This document shows positions 9,079 through 18,556 of a stretch of DNA of 64,000 nucleotides, in pieces. The notes beneath the pieces were generated by a model. The model was not told the origin of the DNA. It was given only the letters and a program-made list of their open reading frames with translations, and ran no database searches. The position numbers and the translations under genes are program-made. Position 1 is the stretch's first letter, and each line of letters begins with the position of its first letter. This stretch comes from Paenibacillus helianthi (GTDB lineage: Bacteria; Bacillota; Bacilli; Paenibacillales; Paenibacillaceae), in NCBI RefSeq assembly GCF_001909055.1, contig NZ_LVWI01000002.1, forward strand, positions 62,001-126,000, given 5' to 3'.

Positions 9079-12000
9079 TCAATTAATCCCTTTCCTTTTA
9101 ACATTAAGATTACAGCATCATCAGAACGACCATCCCATTTATAAAATGACTTGATTTTACCTCCTATGCCAGTCCCAACGAATATAGATTTAGTAGACGG
9201 CTCATATCTATATATAAATGCTCCATCATTCACTTGTATAATACTATCAGATTTACTAGTTCCAAATTCATAAGCCATGTTTGAGTATTCTTTTGAGGAT
9301 TTTGCCCCAAATTCATCACCATGTTTTTCATAGTGCACTTTTAATTTCCCCTTACTCCATAAATCAGCTATCTTCTCTGTTGGTCGCCATAAGGATTCAG
9401 CTTGTTGATTAGGTTCACCCGTCCCCTCAGCAGCACCCTCCTTTTTCTCCAGATACTGTTCTATTGCTTTGATCACAGGCACTACAGTATTGAGATCTGA
9501 ACTCGCTAATTTGTCTAGCGGTGTTGCCCCTATCTTTGTATGAAGTCCTTTAAGCTGAATTATAAGTGCGCCAATGTCTATTCCAGGATCTTCTATCTCA
9601 GATCCATCGTTTCCAGCTCCATACTCCTTTAATTTCTCTATCCGAGTCTCAAATCCCTTTATGATTACTGCTAAGGTTTGTGGATCACTAGCCATCATCA
9701 CCACATGTCCGCTGCCACTCTTTTCGACCCAGAGCTTGTGGCTTTCTTTGCCGATTTTGAAATTGACCAGCAGGCCGGAGATGGCATTCTTGAGCTTGCC
9801 AGCTCCGGCCACCGCGAGGTTGACTCCGGACTTCAACAGCTGCTTGCCGAAGGCTAAAAGGCGGGAGTGAACGCCTCCCTTAACCGTGCCGAGGAAACCG
9901 CCGCTGGCTTCTTTTTTGGCAGCACCTGCTCTTCCGCCGGCTTTTTGCTCTTCTTTTTGGCCTGGGCTGTCTTTGCTGCCTCCGCCTGAGGTCCCGGACA
10001 GATTAGCCAGCAGCTTCGTGCCGTTGCCGAAGACACTACTCGCCTGCGATTCAGCTTCATCGACAAGAGACGTCGCTCCGCCGGTGGCTTCGTCGATCAT
10101 CCCGCCTACCTTTTCCACAGGTCCCTGAAGCGGCTGCATCAGGCCCTGGACCGGGCCGGACGCTGCGATCTTGTTGATCAGTTTGTCCGCGAAGGGAATA
10201 TGCTGGCGAATCAGGTCAACCAGCGATCGGCCTGCCACAGCTTCAATCCCCTTAAACACGGCTTTAATCAGTGCTGACGGCGGATTGGTGATGATAAAAT
10301 TCAGTACCATATCCACGCCTTTGTTGGCCAGGACCGTCATGAGCTGGGCCGGTTTCCCGAGCAGCTGCACCTTTGCTTTAATCCCGCCAGCGGCTTCGGT
10401 TACCTTCTCCCGAATCCCCCTAAAAAAGCCTCCGGCTGCTTCCTTAAGCTTGTCGGCCCCCTCATTAAGGGCCTCAGCGGGATTCTTCACGACCTCCAGC
10501 GCCTGAACAGCACCGGCATATGCCATACTGAAAGGATTAAACCACGACTTGTCCGATATGTTGATAACCGGAAGAGCCTTGTTGATGGCCCCGGCAACCT
10601 TGCCTACAGTCTTTTGCAGAATCCCGAACACTCCCTCAAGGAGCTGCAGCACCTTCATCAGCCCTTTTTCCTGGCCTCCGCTTTTCGGAGCCTTGCCAGC
10701 GTCCTTGTCCTTCTCCTTATCGTCCTCCTGGCCCGTCTGCAGCGGCTGAAGTTCACCGAACAGCCCCTTGACCAGAAAACCGCCCATTCCCGACGGATTC
10801 AGGAACTGCTTCACATTCTGCACTTTGAAATTCCGCAAGGTGTTGACCACAGTCATGACCGAGTTCGCCTGGCGCAGAAGCTTAGGGAGTGTCGATGTCA
10901 GCCAGATGCCGATTTGAACCAAAATACTGCCTCCGCCTGTCGCAAAAGCGGCAGCAATTTCAGCAGAAATTTGTGCAATCTCCAGGAACTTGCCGAAATT
11001 CACTTTAAAGTCCCCGTTCAGGAATTTCCCGATTCCCGACAATATGCCGTTATACAGCGACTGGACACCGGCGAACAGCTTATCCACCGTGTTCCCCATG
11101 AAGTCCAGGGCGGTACTGACCCCCTTCTTCAGGAGGCTTGCGGCAGCATTGACGGCTTGAACCGCCTTATTCACCGCACGGTCGATCCAGCCGTTGATCT
11201 TCTTGGCAATGCCTGGAAAACGGGCGAATATTTTATTGGCTAAGCCCTTCAGCACGTTCCCGAAACCTTTAATAGCGCTGACAATCAGCTTTCGGCCTGC
11301 TTCAATCAGCCCCACAACGGCTTGCTTGGCTTTATCAAAAATGGTTTTGACTGCCTTCCGCAGCTGGGTGAAGAGGAAGTTCATGCCTTTTTGAATGGCT
11401 TCCCCGGCCTGCCTTCCTTTTTCCTTGATCCATTCCCAGGGGTTTTTAGCTTTTTTCTTTGTTTGCTCGCCTTCGTTTTCACCTTCCTTTTGCTTCTCCT
11501 CTGCCTGGGTCTTCGTGGTCTTATATTCCTGCCGGGATTCGCTTTCGGCTTCGGACAGCTTTTTCTTGACCTCGCCTTCCTTCTCATCCTTGATCCCGCT
11601 AATCTCCTTGTTCTTCTCTGCTGCGGCTGTACCCGCTTCACGGTCAAACTCCCCGCTGGTGGCCTTGATCTCTTCCTGCCACTGGCTTCGGTACCCAGAG
11701 ACCTCTGCTTTGACTGCAGCCTGTTCGCTTCGCTGCTTCTCTGAAGCTTCAGTTTTCAGCCGTTCCACTTCGGCCTTTGTATCACTTTTGGCAGTTGTGA
11801 GTCCGCTGTCAAACGGTTCCTTCCCTTTTTGATACTCCGCCTGGCTATTCTCCATATAGGTCTGAAGCGGGCCATCCAGCTGAGGGTTGAGGTAGCCGGC
11901 AACATCGGGCGGGATCACACCAGTGGATTTCAATTGAAAAGCTGGCGGAGCCACGGAGCGGATTGCAAGCCCGGATTTGAGGATGGCATCGTCCGGCTTG

Positions 12001-13274
12001 GGTAGGATCCGGTCCTCTCCGAAATCCTGCCGGGTCTGCTCCAGCTCGGAGTCCTGTACAGTCTGCATATGCTGCGTGGCCTCTGCCTGATGGCTCTCCA
12101 CCTGAAAGGGGTCCGCTTCACCCGTCAGACCAATCTCCGGCGGAGTTGCTGCAAATCGGCTTGCTTCCGCCATAATCTGGTCAGGATCTGCCTCCTCCGG
12201 GCTTTGGGGAAAGCTAACCATCCCTGTCGAGGTATCCCCGCCTTTTTTCCCGCTCTGAAAAACGGGCAGTTCGGAAGCGGGCACCGGACCGGCCGCTGCC
12301 TGCTTCGGGGAATCAGCAGCTTCAGTATCCTTGCCGGGTGCGATTCCGGTTGGTGTCGGAATTGCAGGCAGCGCCTTCTCGGCCTGCTGACGTTGCTGCT
12401 CTAACGCTCCCCCCGAGACATTCACCGCTTGAGTGTAAGCCTCCACGATTTCTGACGGAGCAATGCTGCCAAGCTGCTGGATCACACTGCCCGGATTATC
12501 TCCTTTAATATTTACAACAGGAGCTTTTGCTGGTGCCTTTCTGGCTTGCAGCGGCAGGTTAGCAGACAGCGGATCAGAAGCAGCAGACTTAGGCCGGGCC
12601 GGAGCTGGCTTGGCTGCGGTCTTTCCATCCGGCTTGGTTTCTTGCTTCGCACCTGACTTGGCTTCCGCCTTTGCTCCTGCTTTGCCTTCTGGCTTTGCAC
12701 CTGACTTGGCCTCCGCCTGAGCTTCCAATTTACCTTTTAACGTGGCATCTGCGCTTGCCTCCGCTTTTGTGAGTGGCGATAGCTTACCTTCAACACCCTT
12801 TTTAAATTCTGTTGCATTCCTGTTGTCTTTTTCAGTTTTTGGGCTGGTCTTTTCAGCCTTTTCAGGCTTTGCAGCTTGTGCTGAAACAGGCTGGGCCGAA
12901 ACCTCTGACTGATGTGTTGACGGTGACGCTTGCTGTATTGAAGAGTCTCGTGAAGCGGCAGGTAAGTTCTGAGATTCTTTCGGTGTTGTATCCGAGGTTA
13001 TGTCCGTTGCCTCTGCCTTTCCCTTGTTCCGCTTGCCTTGGTCAAGCAGCATAAGAGCGCTCCGAAGGCCAATGACACCCGTGAGCATAGCGAACTCACC
13101 GGAAGTTACCGTTTCCGGGGCGGTTAAGAGGCGGTTGGTTAGCCGTTTGAGCTCAAGCGGGGTTCGTATTTGCGGCTTCAATGCCGCTTTGTCAGCGAGT
13201 GGAGCTTGTGCAGAACTCTTTTTTATCTCAGTCTGCTGCTCTGCTGGCTTCTGTACAACAATCTTGCTTGACAT
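9075..13274 (-). CDS. Giant eCIS-effector-like polymorphic toxin with C-terminal nuclease-like tip
   Basis: A 1,399-residue protein without signal peptide. Residues about 90-330 are Ala/Lys/Pro-rich low complexity, with runs of KAEAKSGAK-type repeats. Residues about 390-430 contain HMQTVQDSELEQTRQDFGED, a stretch I recall from long effectors linked to extracellular contractile injection systems (eCIS). Residues about 490-610 form a charged coiled coil. Residues about 620-1200 are a chain of amphipathic helices (AVVGLIEAGRKLIVSAIKGFG style). The last about 106 residues (from 1294) differ: HYEKHGDEFG, EYSNMAYEF and a beta-rich end resemble BECR-fold ribonuclease toxins of the colicin D/E5 type; His about 1314 and 1318 are candidate active-site residues. 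This tip is AT-rich while the scaffold is GC-rich, a sign of module exchange. No DUF4157 HExxH motif and no sheath, tube or baseplate gene is present. An immunity candidate overlaps the stop. Function is inferred. Confidence 0.8.
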   Translation of the reverse strand: MSSKIVVQKPAEQQTEIKKSSAQAPLADKAALKPQIRTPLELKRLTNRLLTAPETVTSGEFAMLTGVIGLRSALMLLDQGKRNKGKAEATDITSDTTPKESQNLPAASRDSSIQQASPSTHQSEVSAQPVSAQAAKPEKAEKTSPKTEKDNRNATEFKKGVEGKLSPLTKAEASADATLKGKLEAQAEAKSGAKPEGKAGAKAEAKSGAKQETKPDGKTAAKPAPARPKSAASDPLSANLPLQARKAPAKAPVVNIKGDNPGSVIQQLGSIAPSEIVEAYTQAVNVSGGALEQQRQQAEKALPAIPTPTGIAPGKDTEAADSPKQAAAGPVPASELPVFQSGKKGGDTSTGMVSFPQSPEEADPDQIMAEASRFAATPPEIGLTGEADPFQVESHQAEATQHMQTVQDSELEQTRQDFGEDRILPKPDDAILKSGLAIRSVAPPAFQLKSTGVIPPDVAGYLNPQLDGPLQTYMENSQAEYQKGKEPFDSGLTTAKSDTKAEVERLKTEASEKQRSEQAAVKAEVSGYRSQWQEEIKATSGEFDREAGTAAAEKNKEISGIKDEKEGEVKKKLSEAESESRQEYKTTKTQAEEKQKEGENEGEQTKKKAKNPWEWIKEKGRQAGEAIQKGMNFLFTQLRKAVKTIFDKAKQAVVGLIEAGRKLIVSAIKGFGNVLKGLANKIFARFPGIAKKINGWIDRAVNKAVQAVNAAASLLKKGVSTALDFMGNTVDKLFAGVQSLYNGILSGIGKFLNGDFKVNFGKFLEIAQISAEIAAAFATGGGSILVQIGIWLTSTLPKLLRQANSVMTVVNTLRNFKVQNVKQFLNPSGMGGFLVKGLFGELQPLQTGQEDDKEKDKDAGKAPKSGGQEKGLMKVLQLLEGVFGILQKTVGKVAGAINKALPVINISDKSWFNPFSMAYAGAVQALEVVKNPAEALNEGADKLKEAAGGFFRGIREKVTEAAGGIKAKVQLLGKPAQLMTVLANKGVDMVLNFIITNPPSALIKAVFKGIEAVAGRSLVDLIRQHIPFADKLINKIAASGPVQGLMQPLQGPVEKVGGMIDEATGGATSLVDEAESQASSVFGNGTKLLANLSGTSGGGSKDSPGQKEEQKAGGRAGAAKKEASGGFLGTVKGGVHSRLLAFGKQLLKSGVNLAVAGAGKLKNAISGLLVNFKIGKESHKLWVEKSGSGHVVMMASDPQTLAVIIKGFETRIEKLKEYGAGNDGSEIEDPGIDIGALIIQLKGLHTKIGATPLDKLASSDLNTVVPVIKAIEQYLEKKEGAAEGTGEPNQQAESLWRPTEKIADLWSKGKLKVHYEKHGDEFGAKSSKEYSNMAYEFGTSKSDSIIQVNDGAFIYRYEPSTKSIFVGTGIGGKIKSFYKWDGRSDDAVILMLKGKGLIE

Positions 13275-13360
13275 AGAGGGTTACTCCCTGAATATTCCGT
13301 ATACAAGTAATGGTAATTTCAGGAGTTGATTTACAGCTTTTTTTAAAAAATTTTCTTAAT

Positions 13361-13402
13361 AAAACGGCTACACCGTCCTTCACTGGACAATGTAACCGTT
13401 TT
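13361..13402. terminator. Hairpin upstream of effector gene
   Basis: AAAACGGCTACA at 13361-13372 pairs with TGTAACCGTTTT at 13391-13402 with one mismatch, and GTCC/GGAC extends the stem. The A and T flanks make it a possible bidirectional terminator isolating the effector gene from the GH78 operon. Confidence 0.55.
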
Positions 13403-13428
13403 AGACTTCAGCTCTTAAATTATCAAAG

Positions 13429-13448
13429 AAGCCGCTTCTCAGCGGCTT
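13429..13448. terminator. Small perfect hairpin
   Basis: AAGCCGCT-TCTC-AGCGGCTT is a perfect 8-base stem with a 4-base loop. It lacks a strong T-run, so it may be a weak terminator or an RNA stability element after the GH78 gene. Confidence 0.4.
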
Positions 13449-13514
13449 GAATTGAATGTAATTTTATATATTTCCAACCTTTATTCTGCCGGCAAATGCG
13501 GTAGATGCACCCAA

Positions 13515-13564
13515 AAAACCCCCGCCCAGAGCTTGTGATAGACAAGCAATGAACAGGGGCTTTT
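13515..13564 (-). terminator. Terminator after GH78 gene, copy 1 of a repeated hairpin
   Basis: On the minus strand AAAAGCCCC and GGGGTTTTTT form the outer stem and GCTTGT/ACAAGC the inner stem. It follows the GH78 stop by about 30 bases. The central part, CTGTTCA..GCTTGT..TATCACAA, recurs in the terminator at 21972-22028 at the other end of the GH78/ABC/YesMN cluster. Confidence 0.65.
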
Positions 13565-13594
13565 ATAATCAAAACCATGATTTCCTTTTTGCTT

Positions 13595-15169
13595 TTACAA
13601 ATGATATTTACGGATGAAATAAGACGGTGTGCAGCTCCAGGCATGACAATAGCTGTTAATTAAGTAACTTCCATAAGGAGAGAAATTTTTGTTCTCCGGA
13701 TCGTACAGCTCCCAGAAGGTATCCGCTCCGTCTTTAACCATCTGTCCCCAATATTTTTTGATCTCCAGCGTTGCTCTTTCCCGCTCGCCCACCTGGATCA
13801 AGGCCTCAATCAAGTGATGCATCATATAAGGAGTAGACAAGGATAAACCGGGTTTCTCCTCGAGCAGACGCACAAGCAGCTCTTTCCCTTTCGCTTCATC
13901 TATTACACCGGCCAGTATCATCCAGATTTGCGAGGCCCAGGAGATTTGCTGTTGTTCTCCGCTCACGAAGTAGTGCAGTTTATCACTCCACAGAAATTGC
14001 AATGCTGCCGCTGTGAGCTGTTCAATTCTCAACTGCAGGAACTCCTGATTGTGATCCTCCAGTATTGTCGCAAGCTGCAATGCAGACTTCATATTATAGA
14101 TTAGAATCGCCTGGGCGGAGGCTACTTTACTTAATTGATCCTTCCAATCAATAAATGCCCACCACGAGTTATCGTCTTGTACGATATCATGCGTATCCAA
14201 CCGTTCCAGCGACAATTCGATCTGCCGAAATGCGGTTGGCCACAGCTCACGAAGCGTGTCCATATCCTGCGTAGCTTCATAATAGTCACTCAGCGAAGCA
14301 ACAAAAAAGAGCGAATAGTCGAACAGATACGTATCATCGGGAATGACCACAGGCTTCATGAACAGGTTAGCCGAAATCAGCCCTTTATCCGTTGGATACG
14401 CGGCAAAAAGATACAGGCAGCGTTTGACCAAATCGTAATTTTTGAATGTTTCGTAATTGGCGAGCGCCTGCAGCCGCAGATCACCAAGCCAAAGTCTGCG
14501 GTCCCGCTTGGGACCATCTTCAAAAACCTCTTGCATGCAGTCTTCCAACGTTTTGATGCTGACCTCGTCAATCCGCGCAAGCTCCCCGTCTGGATGCTTC
14601 AGCGGAACAATCATTTCAGGTGAGGCCGAAGTGACGGTTGTACAGGAGACATCATCGAAGGTCACCTTGTACTTCACGGAGGTGTCCAGTACCTGAAGTT
14701 TCAAATACCTGAAGCTATAACGGCGTTCCATATGCAGTGTGTGAGGCAATACATCCAAATGATAGGTTTCCTCCTGCAGCCAGGAACGGCTTAACCAGCC
14801 CTTGTATTCGGCAAAAGATTCCCCCATTTCAACCGGCATTTCTCCCAGGGTAACCTTTAAAAAAAGCGGCGCATCAGGCGGACTTCCATCCGGCCCAATA
14901 TGAAGCGACAACTTGCCCACCAGGTGTTTGCCGAAATCCAAAATGACCTCATCCCCTTTTCCAAGGGCAAGCGAAGGCAGTTCATCGGCCGATTGTACAA
15001 CCTCAGTTCTCCAGCCATGAACAGCTTCCTCAGAGGCTATGACTTTAATCAAATGCTGCGGACGGCAAACCTCATAGAATAATTCAGGAATAAGCCGCTC
15101 TGCCGTTGCGGCAAAAGCTTCATTCTTCTTTATGTTCACTGCTACACTCTGTTGAATAGCTTGGGACAT
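13595..15169 (-). CDS. GH78-like alpha-L-rhamnosidase (six-hairpin glycosidase)
   Basis: A 524-residue cytoplasmic protein. Residues about 60-190 are beta-rich, including FGKHLVGKLSLHI. An (alpha/alpha)6 barrel follows, with VFEDGPKRDRRLWLGDLRLQ at about residue 215-235. This matches the catalytic loop of GH78 (EDGPxRDRRxWxGD), where an acidic residue is the general acid. The protein is shorter than most GH78 enzymes, which carry more beta domains, so it may act on small oligosaccharides. Two ATGs lie side by side; the second (15169) is 7 bases from GGAGG and was preferred. It is the last gene of an operon with binding protein and two permeases; rhamnosides are the likely import, by inference. 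Confidence 0.82.
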   Translation of the reverse strand: MSQAIQQSVAVNIKKNEAFAATAERLIPELFYEVCRPQHLIKVIASEEAVHGWRTEVVQSADELPSLALGKGDEVILDFGKHLVGKLSLHIGPDGSPPDAPLFLKVTLGEMPVEMGESFAEYKGWLSRSWLQEETYHLDVLPHTLHMERRYSFRYLKLQVLDTSVKYKVTFDDVSCTTVTSASPEMIVPLKHPDGELARIDEVSIKTLEDCMQEVFEDGPKRDRRLWLGDLRLQALANYETFKNYDLVKRCLYLFAAYPTDKGLISANLFMKPVVIPDDTYLFDYSLFFVASLSDYYEATQDMDTLRELWPTAFRQIELSLERLDTHDIVQDDNSWWAFIDWKDQLSKVASAQAILIYNMKSALQLATILEDHNQEFLQLRIEQLTAAALQFLWSDKLHYFVSGEQQQISWASQIWMILAGVIDEAKGKELLVRLLEEKPGLSLSTPYMMHHLIEALIQVGERERATLEIKKYWGQMVKDGADTFWELYDPENKNFSPYGSYLINSYCHAWSCTPSYFIRKYHL

Positions 15170-15206
15170 CATCCAACCTCCTAATCTAGATTTATCACTA
15201 AGCAGA

Positions 15207-16103
15207 TCAACCCTTTACCGAACCAACGGTAAGCCCGCCCACGAAATATTTTTGCAGGAAGGTAAATGCGATGAGCAGCGGCAGCGCGCACAAGATGCAG
15301 GCGGCGAACAGCACGTTCCACTGTGTAGGGTTCTGCTGGTCACCCATGAAACCGAGCATTGCCAGCGGCAGCGGTGATTGCGAAGCTTTGGTAATGAAGA
15401 TCATATTAAAGAAGTAGTCATTCCAGATCCATACGCCCTGCGTAATAATAACCGATACAGTAACCGGAATCAGCAGTGGAAATACGACTTTCCAGAACCG
15501 GTAAAACAGTCCGGCCCCGTCGATATGCGCAGCTTCTTCCACTTCCTCCGGTACTCCGCTGCGGATAAACCCGGTATACAGGAAGGTGGAGAATGGCAGG
15601 CTGCACGTAATGAACATCAGAATGGGTGTATATTGCGTGCTCGGAATATGCAGGCTGTTCAACATTTGCACAATCGGAATCAGAACCATTTGACCGGGAA
15701 CCACAAGTCCCGAAAGAAAGAACAGATAGAGAAACTGACTGGTTCTGCTCTTGATCCGGGCCATCGGGTAGGCAGCCATCGAAGCAATCAGTACTACGAC
15801 GATCACGGAAATGCCGGTCAGGACTAGACTGTTCATAAAGGCCTGCGAAAAATGCATCCGTTCAAAAGCGGAGCGGTAACTGGACAGCGAGAATTCATTG
15901 AACAAGTTGACAGGATTGCTCATATTGTCCGGGGAACGCAGCGAGGTGGACAACGCGATAACCAGCGGAATCAGATTGAGCACCATTACGGCAATAACCA
16001 GCAGTTGAACCAGTGCCTTTTTCCCTAAGGTCCGGCCGCTTGGCCGTCTCACCTCTTCCCGCTTCGGATCGGATGCAAACATATTTTTGGTTACCGACGT
16101 CAT
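15207..16103 (-). CDS. Sugar ABC transporter permease (MalG/CUT1 type)
   Basis: A 298-residue membrane protein with six hydrophobic segments after a basic, cytoplasmic N-terminal tail of about 30 residues. The EAA loop reads EEVEEAAHIDGAGLFYRF, and the C-terminus LTVGSVKG is the family hallmark. Its ATG overlaps the stop of the partner permease by four bases, so translation is coupled. The rhamnosidase gene follows 37 bases downstream. The ATPase must come from elsewhere. Confidence 0.93.
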   Translation of the reverse strand: MTSVTKNMFASDPKREEVRRPSGRTLGKKALVQLLVIAVMVLNLIPLVIALSTSLRSPDNMSNPVNLFNEFSLSSYRSAFERMHFSQAFMNSLVLTGISVIVVVLIASMAAYPMARIKSRTSQFLYLFFLSGLVVPGQMVLIPIVQMLNSLHIPSTQYTPILMFITCSLPFSTFLYTGFIRSGVPEEVEEAAHIDGAGLFYRFWKVVFPLLIPVTVSVIITQGVWIWNDYFFNMIFITKASQSPLPLAMLGFMGDQQNPTQWNVLFAACILCALPLLIAFTFLQKYFVGGLTVGSVKG

Positions 16104-16981
16104 GCCGACACCTCCCGTTTGTTCATATTGAGCACGAAGATTCCTGTGATTACCATAATAAATAAGAAGGACAGGATGCCAAGCGCAGAGGCTTTGCCGA
16201 ACATTTGCTCCGTGAAGGCCATTTTATAAATTGAGAAAATTAGGGTGTTAGTCGAAGTTCCGGGACCGCCGCTGGTCATAATGAAAGGGAAGTCAAAGGC
16301 TTTCAGACCATTGATTAAGCTAAGTGTAATATTGATCGTCACCGAAGTGGCAAGCAGCGGAAGCTTGATATTTCTCAATAGACGCCACGGGCCGCAGCCG
16401 TCAATTTCACCCGCTTCCAGCAAATCCTTGGGAACGGTCTGCAGACCGGCCAGAAAGATAATCATGGTCGTGCCAATATTCTTCCAGATTTCCACAAAGA
16501 TAATCGAGTACAAGGCGGTGGAATAATTGCCGAGAAAATTGATATTTTCAGTATTAAAGCCTATCTTCGACAAAAGGGTTGTAATCATTCCGGTATCAGG
16601 CATGTACACATAACTCCAGATAAAACCTACGACAATTGCACTGAACAAGGTTGGGATATAAGAGATAGAGCGGTAAAAACCTTTTCCGCGAATATTCATA
16701 TTGAGCATCAAAGCAAGTCCTAATCCAATCAAGTTGCCTAAGCCGACACTGATAACTGTATACAATATAGTGTGCCACAGCGAGGTTCCGAGTGTTCCGC
16801 TTGCGAACAAGTCTTTAAAGTTGTCCAAGCCGATATAATTAAAATCCGTGGAAAACCCGTTATAGTCGGTAACACTGTATTGAAACAGCTTCAGAATCGG
16901 AAAGATCCAGAATATCAGGTAAAATACCAAAGCAGGGATGGCAAAAAAGTACATCGTTTTTTTCATTACAGTCCGGTTCAT
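16100..16981 (-). CDS. Sugar ABC transporter permease (MalF/CUT1 type)
   Basis: A 293-residue membrane protein, starting MNRTVMKK. This ATG was preferred over the longer frame to 17020 because GGGAG sits 9 bases before it. Six hydrophobic segments are seen, with the EAA loop LLEAGEIDGCGPWRLLRNI. It pairs with the overlapping permease 15207-16103 to form the transmembrane channel and follows the binding-protein gene by 73 bases. Confidence 0.92.
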   Translation of the reverse strand: MNRTVMKKTMYFFAIPALVFYLIFWIFPILKLFQYSVTDYNGFSTDFNYIGLDNFKDLFASGTLGTSLWHTILYTVISVGLGNLIGLGLALMLNMNIRGKGFYRSISYIPTLFSAIVVGFIWSYVYMPDTGMITTLLSKIGFNTENINFLGNYSTALYSIIFVEIWKNIGTTMIIFLAGLQTVPKDLLEAGEIDGCGPWRLLRNIKLPLLATSVTINITLSLINGLKAFDFPFIMTSGGPGTSTNTLIFSIYKMAFTEQMFGKASALGILSFLFIMVITGIFVLNMNKREVSA

Positions 16982-17054
16982 TTCTCTCATCTCCCTTTTA
17001 ATCCCGGATGCACCGGCCATTACTTATGGCCGGTGATCCTTTAAAGTTGTATGT

Positions 17055-18404
17055 CTATTTCTTGCTCTTTGCCAATTCCTTATACTTTTTGTCCATTGCC
17101 GCAGTCACTTCCTCCGGCGTCGTCTTCTGTCCGCCGATAATGTTGGCAAACTTCGCTTCCATTTCTTCAGCGACGCCCGTCATCCACATCTGATTGGGGA
17201 AATAAACGGAATTTCCGTTGTTGTTGTAATCGTCGAATACCGGTTTGAACAGTTCATGATTGAGCGGAACATCTTTGTATACACTGATGGAAGTATTGGA
17301 CTTCACCCACTCCTTGAACAAGTCGGATTGACCATCGTACCAGTAATTCAAAATCTCCTTGGCCACATCCATGTTCTCCGATTTGGCATTAACGGCGTAA
17401 CCGGCGGATGTAGCCGCAGCAATATAAGTAGGCTTGCCGGCATCGTTAGCCGGAAGCGCGAAGAACCCGCGTGTGAACTCAGATGCGCCTTTAGCCGTCA
17501 GTGTCGGATAATCCCAGGTTCCGTCAAACACCATTGCAGCTTTGCCGTCAATAAAATTTTGGGCTGCTTGAGCGCTTCCTAGTCCAAGTGAGTTTTTAAT
17601 GACATATCCCTTATCATAAAGCTCCTTGAACATGGAAACCGTCTTCACCCATTTAGGGTCAGTCAGTGAAGTCTCTCCGGTTTGCAGCTTGGTGTCAAAC
17701 TCTTTGTCATCCGGGTATACGGTATTCGCCGCAATTTGATACATCCCGAATTGAATAAAGAAAGGGTCTTTATCCCCGAGGACGATTGGCGTAATACCCG
17801 CATCCTTCAGCTTCTGACAGGCTTCGAGGAAGGACGGCCAATCCTTGGGCTGCTCGGTAATCCCTGCCTGCTTGAACAACTCCTGATTATAGTAAACCCC
17901 AAGCATATCCATACCCGATGGAATCGCATACTGTTTCCCTTCATACGCCATGTCTTCCTTCGCGCCGGTGCTGATATTGTCCAGGAAGGTCAGGTCAGAC
18001 AGATCAGCGGTAAAACCTGCTTTCGCCATATCGTTCACAGCAAGCGATGCATTTCTCGGGAACACAAGGAAGATGTCGGGTCCTTGTCCTGCCGCCAGCT
18101 TCGTACGTACAGAGGTAATATACTGCTCATCCGGGTATTTTGAAGTTTCCAGCGTTACATTCGGGAATTTTTCCTTAACCAGCTTAGGAAGAATGTCTAA
18201 TACAAAATCCTGACCGTCCGGTGCCTTAGTCCCTGACATCATTAAAGTAATCGTTACCGGTTTAGCGCTGGAACCGCCTGTATCCGCTGTGTTGCCGTTT
18301 GAAGCAGCCGGCTCGTTGTTAGAACTGGAACCACAGCCGCCAAGAAGTGACGCAGATAAAATCAAAGCGGTGAGACCGGCCCAAAGTGATTTTCTAGCTT
18401 TCAT
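17055..18404 (-). CDS. Sugar-binding lipoprotein of ABC importer
   Basis: A 449-residue extracellular solute-binding protein with signal MKARKSLWAGLTALILSA and lipobox LGGC (about residues 21-24), then a Ser/Asn/Ala-rich linker. Motifs such as GQGPDIFLVFPRN, GVYYNQELFKQAGI and AAMVFDGTWDYP are typical of family 1 sugar-binding proteins. First gene of the GH78 operon, divergent from the sensor kinase. A perfect cre site lies upstream at 18448-18462 on this gene's strand, so glucose repression through CcpA is likely. Confidence 0.93.
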   Translation of the reverse strand: MKARKSLWAGLTALILSASLLGGCGSSSNNEPAASNGNTADTGGSSAKPVTITLMMSGTKAPDGQDFVLDILPKLVKEKFPNVTLETSKYPDEQYITSVRTKLAAGQGPDIFLVFPRNASLAVNDMAKAGFTADLSDLTFLDNISTGAKEDMAYEGKQYAIPSGMDMLGVYYNQELFKQAGITEQPKDWPSFLEACQKLKDAGITPIVLGDKDPFFIQFGMYQIAANTVYPDDKEFDTKLQTGETSLTDPKWVKTVSMFKELYDKGYVIKNSLGLGSAQAAQNFIDGKAAMVFDGTWDYPTLTAKGASEFTRGFFALPANDAGKPTYIAAATSAGYAVNAKSENMDVAKEILNYWYDGQSDLFKEWVKSNTSISVYKDVPLNHELFKPVFDDYNNNGNSVYFPNQMWMTGVAEEMEAKFANIIGGQKTTPEEVTAAMDKKYKELAKSKK

Positions 18405-18437
18405 AGATTAAGACCCCTCTTTCGTTTCCGTTTATAA

Positions 18438-18509
18438 AGTGCACTACTGTTTACGCTTTCATTTTACTATCAGAGGAGGTATACTTACTTTGGTCATTTG
18501 AGTGCACTA
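18438..18509. promoter_or_regulatory. Two AGTGCACTA palindromes and a cre site in divergent promoter
   Basis: AGTGCACTA occurs at 18438-18446 and again at 18501-18509, each containing the palindrome AGTGCACT, 63 bases apart. Between them, 18448-18462 read on the minus strand is ATGAAAGCGTAAACA, which matches the CcpA consensus WTGNAANCGNWNNCW at every fixed position. The palindromes are candidate sites for the YesN-type regulator next door. Confidence 0.6.
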
Positions 18510-18556
18510 TTTTTAGATTGCATTCATTAACGTTTTCAGCGGAAGGAAGAATTGGA

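Noticed and set aside
12000..12800. AK-rich stretch of the giant protein as a frameshift artefact
   Set aside because: The low-complexity Ala/Lys/Pro stretch keeps one frame throughout and such linkers are usual in long eCIS-type effectors.
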